11,049 nt of DNA. It comes from Cytophagales bacterium. Its GTDB lineage: Bacteria > Bacteroidota > Bacteroidia > Cytophagales > Cyclobacteriaceae. The position numbers and the translations under genes were made by a program. Every line of letters starts with the position of its first letter. Position 1 is the first letter of the stretch. The notes beneath the pieces were generated by a model that was given only the letters and a program-made list of their open reading frames with translations, did no database searches and was not told the origin of the DNA. The stretch lies in assembly GCA_029262955.1 (NCBI GenBank), contig JAJCYL010000026.1, positions 1-11,049 on the forward strand, read 5' to 3'. Below, piece after piece: positions 7,850-11,049 of the stretch.

Positions 7850-7990
7850 TAGTTAAAGATCAAAAAATTGGATGAAGATGTAAAGTGGCAAGGCCGGGTA
7901 GTGAGTTTTTTGAAAGTAAAACGACTTCTCAAGAACGGTAATATCAGTCTAACTATTGTTAATTTTAAACATTTTAAACTCTTTTATATT
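7850..7990. other. Upstream region of the ECF sigma gene, AT-rich, no gene seen
   Basis: No credible coding frame is present. The only structure is a tandem pair of the 9-mer ATTTTAAAC (7962-7970 and 7971-7979), read as GTTTAAAAT twice on the minus strand, about 115-130 bp upstream of the sigma start. A weak TACTTTC box lies nearer the gene on the minus strand (about 7919-7913). The sigma promoter probably lies in this stretch, but I cannot place it. Confidence 0.3.
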
Positions 7991-8056
7991 TCCTTCCTCT
8001 CAGGGTCTCCTGCAAGGGACCCTGAGAAGTGCATTTCACCCTTAGCGGAGCTGTAA
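7991..8056 (+). repeat. R repeat copy 1 (internally deleted)
   Basis: First R copy: TCCTTCCTCTCAGGG start, hairpin with loop GCA, then an end like GCGGAGCTGTAA. About 10 bases that include AGGAAGA are missing between GCATTTCA and CCCTTAGC compared with the other copies. Confidence 0.85.
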
Positions 8057-8085
8057 TATGGCGTCAAGATATGAATTATAGATTT

Positions 8086-8139
8086 CGTCATTGCCAGCAT
8101 AGCGAAGTAATCTCCCACTTTTGCTAATACGTCATTGCC
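8086..8139 (+). repeat. D block copy 1 (CGTCATTGCC / GCGAAG repeat)
   Basis: Starts with a 22-bp sequence found exactly again at 9213-9234 (CGTCATTGCC followed by AGCATAGCGAAG). It then has AATCTCCCACTTT and a second CTAATACGTCATTGCC, so the block is itself partly tandem. Sequences of the CGTCATTGC...GAAGCAATC type are common intergenic repeats in several bacterial groups. Confidence 0.75.
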
Positions 8140-8178
8140 TTTAGGCGCTTGCCGAAGCAATCTCGGAATCGTTAGATT

Positions 8179-8205
8179 GCCTGCCGCCTACCGGGCAAGG
8201 CAGGC
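8179..8205. repeat. GC-rich hairpin in the left part of the island
   Basis: GCCTGCC (8179-8185) pairs exactly with GGCAGGC (8199-8205), and GCC/GGC inside extends the stem past a 2-base bulge. It is single-copy here and lies between D1 and C1. Confidence 0.6.
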
Positions 8206-8231
8206 TTCACGGCTTGCCAAGAAGGCACTTC

Positions 8232-8279
8232 TAGCGCAAGCGTGTGGTATTAAGCTCCGTGGCTATTGCCGAAGTAATC
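8232..8279 (+). repeat. Partial H module (H1) plus C block copy 1
   Basis: A half H module (TAGCGCAAGCG) runs straight into the C block, which begins TGTGGTATTAAGCTCCGTGG and ends near GAAGTAATC. The C block recurs at about 8719-8757 with essentially identical sequence. R2 follows directly. Confidence 0.75.
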
Positions 8280-8352
8280 CTTCCTCTCAGGGTCTCCTGT
8301 AAGGGACCCTGAGAAGAGCATTTCATGTAGGAAGACCCTTAGCGAGCTGTAA
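8278..8352 (+). repeat. R repeat copy 2
   Basis: Full 75-bp copy. Hairpin 8286-8313: CTCAGGGTC-T-CCT, loop GTA, then AGGGACCCTGAG, i.e. 12 pairs with one bulged T. The 3' part holds AGGAAGACCCTTAGCGAG and ends in CTGTAA. Subtype 'a' (CTTAGCGAGCTG), followed by A block 1. Confidence 0.9.
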
Positions 8353-8459
8353 AGGTATACCCTCCTCTGTATCTGAACCAATTACATTCTCTAGCGCAAG
8401 CGTCCGCTTGTGCTCACCAAGTAGGAAAAATAAATTCAGGGATCAGGATAGTTTGCATT
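8353..8459 (+). repeat. A block copy 1, containing H module H2
   Basis: Begins AGGTATACCCTCCTCTG, includes the H hairpin GCGCAAGCGTCCGCTTGTGC at 8394-8413, then CTCACCAAGTAGG, and ends GATAGTTTGCATT. Together with R2 it forms a 182-bp segment duplicated at 8905-9077 with six substitutions, a 10-bp deletion and one extra base. Confidence 0.85.
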
Positions 8460-8536
8460 TCCTTCCTCTCGGGGTCTCCTGCAAGGGCCCCCGAATAAAG
8501 TGCATTTCACATAGGAAGACCCTTAGCGAGCTGTAA
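8460..8536 (+). repeat. R repeat copy 3 (compensated stem)
   Basis: Here the left arm reads TCGGGGTC and the right arm GGGCCCCCGA. The A:T pair of the other copies has become G:C by changes on both sides, and one other pair is lost (T opposite C). Loop GCA. Subtype 'a' end (CTTAGCGAGCTGTAA). Confidence 0.88.
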
Positions 8537-8616
8537 AGAAGCACTTCCAGCGCAAGCGTCCGCTTGTGCTCACCAAGTAGGAAAAATAAATTCAGTGATC
8601 AGGATAGTTTGCATTA
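8537..8616 (+). repeat. A block copy 2 (5'-truncated), containing H module H3
   Basis: Lacks the AGGTATACCC part; begins AGAAGCACTTCCA, then H3 GCGCAAGCGTCCGCTTGTGC (8550-8569), CTCACCAAGTAGG and the GATAGTTTGCATTA end. H3 is the exact reverse complement of H4 on the other side of R4. Confidence 0.8.
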
Positions 8617-8691
8617 TCCTTCCTCTCAGGGTCTCCTGAAAGGGACCCTGAGAAGTGCATTTCATTTAGGAAGACCCATAGCCAGCGGTAA
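8617..8691 (+). repeat. R repeat copy 4
   Basis: 75 bp, loop GAA, intact stem. The 3' end differs from copies 2, 3 and 5 (CATAGCCAGCGGTAA) and resembles R6: subtype 'b'. It is followed by an inverted H module rather than by an A block. Confidence 0.88.
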
Positions 8692-8695
8692 AATG

Positions 8696-8715
8696 GCACA
8701 AGCGGACGCTTGCGC
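8696..8715 (-). repeat. H module H4, inverted orientation
   Basis: GCACAAGCGGACGCTTGCGC, the exact 20/20 reverse complement of H2 and H3. It folds into a 9-pair hairpin with one G-T wobble and a 2-base centre. Confidence 0.85.
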
Positions 8716-8757
8716 CAGCGTGTGGTATTAAGCTCCGTGGCTATTGCCGAAGTAATC
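8716..8757 (+). repeat. C block copy 2
   Basis: Same as the C block after H1: GTGTGGTATTAAGCTCCGTG and onward to GAAGTAATC. Here it follows H4 and is followed by the E element instead of an R repeat. Confidence 0.8.
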
Positions 8758-8759
8758 TC

Positions 8760-8867
8760 TTAAAAACATCCCCCTTGCCTCCTTCAAAGCCTTCAAAGGG
8801 GGAGTGGAACGCTTGAATTAAAACGTATCGACTCCTCCCTTGAGGGAGGTGCAGGAGGGTGTTTTAA
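8760..8867. mobile_element. E element: 100-bp MITE-like sequence flanked by TTAA
   Basis: An interior of exactly 100 bp (8764-8863) lies between two TTAA tetranucleotides (8760-8763, 8864-8867). Its ends are imperfect inverted repeats: AAACATCCCCCTTGCCTCC on the left against AACACCCTCCTGCACCTCC read inward from the right. Inside are a tandem pair of CCTTCAAAG (8781-8798) and a CCTCCC-TTGA-GGGAGG hairpin. No coding capacity. It interrupts the C-R pattern seen elsewhere in the island. A non-autonomous element is the likely reading; the transposase that moved it is not in the window. Confidence 0.55.
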
Positions 8868-8904
8868 GGTATACTCTCCTCTGTATCTGAACTAATTACT
8901 CCAA
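8866..8904 (+). repeat. A block copy 3 (short remnant)
   Basis: Only the first ~33 bases of the A block remain (AAGGTATACTCTCCTCTG to TAATTAC), directly after the E element, then R5 begins. The H module and the 3' half are absent. Confidence 0.75.
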
Positions 8905-8979
8905 TCCTTCCTCTCAGGGTCTCCTGAAAGGGACCCTGAGAAGTGCATTTCATACAGGAAGACCCTTAGCGAGCTGTAA
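8905..8979 (+). repeat. R repeat copy 5
   Basis: 75 bp, loop GAA, intact stem, subtype 'a'. It differs from R2 at only four bases. Its 3' segment CAGGAAGACCCT could also pair with the left hairpin arm AGGGTCTCCTG. Confidence 0.9.
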
Positions 8980-9077
8980 AGGTATACCCTCCTCTGTATC
9001 TGAACCAATTACATTCTCTAGCGCAAGTGCTCACCAAGTAGGAAAAATAAATTCAGGGATCATCATAGTTTGCATTA
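8980..9077 (+). repeat. A block copy 4, with collapsed H module H5
   Basis: Nearly identical to A block 1, but the H module is reduced to GCGCAAGTGC (9021-9030): exactly 10 bp of the hairpin centre are gone. Confidence 0.85.
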
Positions 9078-9154
9078 TCCTTCCTCTCAGGGTCTCCTGA
9101 AAGGGACCCTGAAGGAAGTGCATTTCATACAGGAAGACCCGTAGCCAGCTGTAA
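9078..9154 (+). repeat. R repeat copy 6 (extended stem)
   Basis: Loop GAA. The right arm continues as CCCTGAAGGAAG, which pairs with CTTCCT-C-TCAGGG on the left, lengthening the stem to about 17 pairs with two bulges. Subtype 'b' end (GTAGCCAGCTGTAA), then ATG and the inverted H6. Confidence 0.88.
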
Positions 9155-9158
9155 TATG

Positions 9159-9178
9159 GCACAAGCAGACGCTTGCGC
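9159..9178 (-). repeat. H module H6, inverted orientation
   Basis: GCACAAGCAGACGCTTGCGC, one base different from H4 (G to A near the centre). Sits after R6 exactly as H4 sits after R4. Confidence 0.8.
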
Positions 9179-9186
9179 CAGCGTGC

Positions 9187-9237
9187 GAAGCAATCCCCCA
9201 CTTTCCCTAATACGTCATTGCCAGCATAGCGAAGCAT
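9187..9237 (+). repeat. D block copy 2, right edge of the island
   Basis: GAAGCAATCCCCCACTTT, CTAATACGTCATTGCC, then AGCATAGCGAAG. It shares a 22-bp exact match with D block 1, so related D sequence lies near both ends of the island. Confidence 0.75.
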
Positions 9238-9314
9238 CTCCTCAACACAGTCATTCCTAATTTCCCATTCGTTTTTATGGAATTTACCTTCCACCAACAT
9301 CATAAAGGAAAAAC

Positions 9315-11049
9315 ATGGAAACTATGAAATCAATTAACCTTTATGCAATGTGGTTTTTAGCAGTTCTAATTACCTCATTTACAGAAATCAATCCTGTGAG
9401 AGAATTTAAGATCACTGGACTTGTTACAGACTACTACAATGGCCAGGGAATCAAGGGCGTACATGTAGTGGTTAAAGGGACCATTAGGGGCACCATCACC
9501 TCAGAGCTTGGAGAATATGAAATTACTGTGCCTTCAGCACAGTCAGTACTGATTTTCAATCATACTGGATATGTGAACAAAGAGATTAAAGTTGGGAATA
9601 GAAAGACAATTAATGTCCAACTAAGGGGCAAAGAGCTTGAGGCCAATACTGAAGATCTTAAAATGGAAATGGCCGAAGAAGCACCCATGATAATGGGAGG
9701 TCAAGCCAACAAGTCAAAATATGCAAAAATGGATGGAACAGGAGCAGTTTCCCGAACTTATCAGTCCTACAGTCAGGAACCGGCTATTGTTCACAACACC
9801 GAGGAATATGATGTGATTCAGGAAACTGGATTCTTAAAATCCACAAAGAACCCATTATCAACTTTTTCCATAGATGTTGACGCGGCCTCTTATAGCCAAC
9901 TGAGAAGTGTCATTAATAATGGAGGCAGACCATCAAAAGATATGGCCAGAATTGAAGAAATGGTAAACTACTTCACCTATGACTATAAAGAACCTGTTGG
10001 TGAACATCCATTCTCCATTACCACTGAAGTTTCTCAAGCACCCTGGAACGAAGATCACAAATTGGTACACATTGGCCTACAAGGCAAAAAACTGGATTAC
10101 GATAATATTCAACCAAATAACCTCGTCTTCTTAATTGATGCATCCGGATCAATGAGTGCGGCGAATAAATTGCCATTATTGAAGTCTTCCCTGAAGCTCT
10201 TAGTCAATGAATTGGATGACAGGGATCGTATTGCGATCGTTGCTTACGCTGGAGCAGCGGGGCTTGTACTACCCAGCACACCTGCCGGCAACAAAACTGA
10301 AATTATTAATGCCCTCGATAGACTTAATGCAGGAGGTTCAACAGCAGGCGGTGCCGGAATACAATTGGCTTATAAAGTGGCCATCGACAATCTATTAGAA
10401 GATGGAAATAACCGGGTAATTCTTGCCACCGACGGCGACTTTAACGTGGGCACCTCATCAACTTCCGATTTAGTTAGAATGATTGAAGAAAAGAGGAAAG
10501 CAGGAGTTTATCTGACCATCACAGGATTTGGAATGGGGAATTACAAGGACGGTCGCATGGAGCAAATCAGTAATGCCGGCAATGGCAACTATTTCTATAT
10601 AGACAATATCAAAGAAGCCAAGAAAGTCTTTGTAAAAGAAATGCGAGCTAATCTATTCACCATTGCCAAGGATGTTAAAATTCAGGTAGAATTTAATCCC
10701 AATAAAGTTCAGGCTTATAGATTGATTGGCTATGAGAATCGCATGCTAAAAGCTGAGGACTTTAATGATGACAAAAAGGATGCTGGTGAACTGGGTGCCG
10801 GTCATACAGTAACAGCTTTGTATGAAATTATTCCAGCAGGAGTCAAGTCTGAATTTATTAAGAGTGTAGATGAATTGAGATACCAGCAAAATGATCTTAC
10901 CCGAAGCTCAAATACTGATGAGTTGCTTACAGTAAAGTTTAGATACAAAAGACCAAAAGAAGATAAGAGCCGATTGATCACTCAAACATTAAAGGACAGA
11001 GAGATAGATATTGATAGGACTTCGAATGACTTCCGTTGGTCGGCAGCTG
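9315..11049 (+). CDS. YfbK-like vWA-domain protein with N-terminal CarboxypepD_reg-like domain, 3'-truncated by window
   Basis: The frame from ATG 9315 stays open to the last base (578 codons); ATG 9324 is an alternative start. AAAGGA stands just upstream. Order: signal sequence (about 1-25, MKSINLYAMWFLAVLITS); a carboxypeptidase-regulatory-like beta-sandwich (about 31-105, 'KITGLVTDYYNGQGIKGVHV'); a low-complexity linker rich in Met/Glu; the vWF_A N-terminal region typical of YfbK (from about F184, 'FSIDVDAASYSQLRSVINNG'); and the vWA domain (about 265-440). The MIDAS is intact: D275-A-S-G-S, T343 in GGSTAGG and D373 in ATDGDF. The beginning of the YfbK C-terminal region follows. It should bind a divalent metal and a protein partner on the periplasmic side or cell surface. 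It is divergent from the ECF sigma pair; molecular function is unproven. Confidence 0.92.
   Translation, partial: METMKSINLYAMWFLAVLITSFTEINPVREFKITGLVTDYYNGQGIKGVHVVVKGTIRGTITSELGEYEITVPSAQSVLIFNHTGYVNKEIKVGNRKTINVQLRGKELEANTEDLKMEMAEEAPMIMGGQANKSKYAKMDGTGAVSRTYQSYSQEPAIVHNTEEYDVIQETGFLKSTKNPLSTFSIDVDAASYSQLRSVINNGGRPSKDMARIEEMVNYFTYDYKEPVGEHPFSITTEVSQAPWNEDHKLVHIGLQGKKLDYDNIQPNNLVFLIDASGSMSAANKLPLLKSSLKLLVNELDDRDRIAIVAYAGAAGLVLPSTPAGNKTEIINALDRLNAGGSTAGGAGIQLAYKVAIDNLLEDGNNRVILATDGDFNVGTSSTSDLVRMIEEKRKAGVYLTITGFGMGNYKDGRMEQISNAGNGNYFYIDNIKEAKKVFVKEMRANLFTIAKDVKIQVEFNPNKVQAYRLIGYENRMLKAEDFNDDKKDAGELGAGHTVTALYEIIPAGVKSEFIKSVDELRYQQNDLTRSSNTDELLTVKFRYKRPKEDKSRLITQTLKDREIDIDRTSNDFRWSAA

Larger units (their letters stand above)
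7991..9237. repeat. Composite intergenic repeat island (REP/BIME-like), non-coding
   Basis: About 1.25 kb made of interleaved repeats: six ~75-bp R units with hairpins, six H modules (some partial, both orientations), four A blocks, two C blocks, two D blocks and one MITE-like E element. Order: R1-D1-hairpin-H1/C1-R2-A1(H2)-R3-A2(H3)-R4-H4-C2-E-A3-R5-A4(H5)-R6-H6-D2. Frames crossing it are translations of repeats without any protein-like pattern. The hairpins lack T-runs, so they are not simple terminators. There is no transposase gene, integrase or tRNA here. It resembles clusters of repetitive extragenic palindromes, but I do not recognise the R family by name. Confidence 0.85.

Noticed and set aside
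7868..8056. Plus-strand open frame of 62 codons between the sigma gene and R1
   Set aside because: It runs into the R1 hairpin and shows no protein-like pattern; regarded as chance.
8286..8313. R hairpins as rho-independent terminators
   Set aside because: No T-run follows the stem on either strand in any copy.
7991..9154. CRISPR array
   Set aside because: Repeats are ~75 bp, irregularly spaced, and the intervening parts are themselves repeated, not unique spacers; no cas genes.
7991..9237. tRNA, rRNA or known small-RNA gene in the island
   Set aside because: No cloverleaf, CCA end, T-loop consensus or recognisable RNA family motif could be found by eye.
9031..9303. Minus-strand open frame of 90 codons at the right end of the island
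   Set aside because: It crosses R6, H6 and D2; its composition follows the repeats, and no protein pattern or upstream signal is seen.

Overview
The window looks like chromosomal DNA of a Bacteroidota bacterium, probably a marine or soil Cytophagales-type member. The evidence is AT-rich codon use, weak or absent Shine-Dalgarno sites, TAnnTTTG-like promoter boxes, a FadL-type barrel ending in Phe, a DUF2911 lipid-free secreted protein, a zinc-finger anti-sigma/TonB fusion, and a CarboxypepD_reg-plus-vWA protein. No single gene fixes the genus.

Left part (1-5985). A 5'-truncated FadL/OmpP1 outer-membrane barrel (1-1134, +) converges on a two-gene minus-strand operon. This operon runs tilS (tRNA-Ile lysidine synthase) then a stand-alone cyclic-nucleotide-binding domain protein, and the two genes overlap by 8 bp. 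tilS is divergent from a small secreted or membrane-anchored acidic protein of unknown function, across a 58-bp gap holding a perfect 16-bp palindrome. A SulP anion transporter with a C-terminal STAS domain and a secreted DUF2911 protein follow on the + strand. A strong hairpin terminator closes this block at about 6024-6072.

Middle part (6103-7849, minus). An ECF sigma-70 factor is followed closely by a membrane protein that joins a cytoplasmic HxxxCxxC anti-sigma zinc finger, one transmembrane helix, a long acidic periplasmic linker and a TonB C-terminal domain. These two should form a regulatory pair.

Repeat island (about 7991-9237). The roughly 1.46 kb between the sigma gene and the next gene carries no credible protein gene. 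It is built from interleaved repeat families. There are six copies of a ~75-bp unit (R) containing a near-perfect hairpin with a GNA loop; a 20-bp hairpin module (H) in both orientations; A, C and D blocks; and a 100-bp MITE-like element (E) flanked by TTAA. Base changes in R copies 3 and 6 preserve or lengthen the stem, so the folded form appears to be what is maintained. This is the least explained and most interesting part of the window.

Right part (9315-11049, +, runs off the end). A YfbK-like von Willebrand factor A protein with an N-terminal carboxypeptidase-regulatory-like domain and an intact MIDAS. It is divergent from the sigma/anti-sigma pair. YfbK-type vWA proteins often sit beside ECF sigma factors, so the three genes may be one envelope-sensing module that the repeat island has pushed apart.
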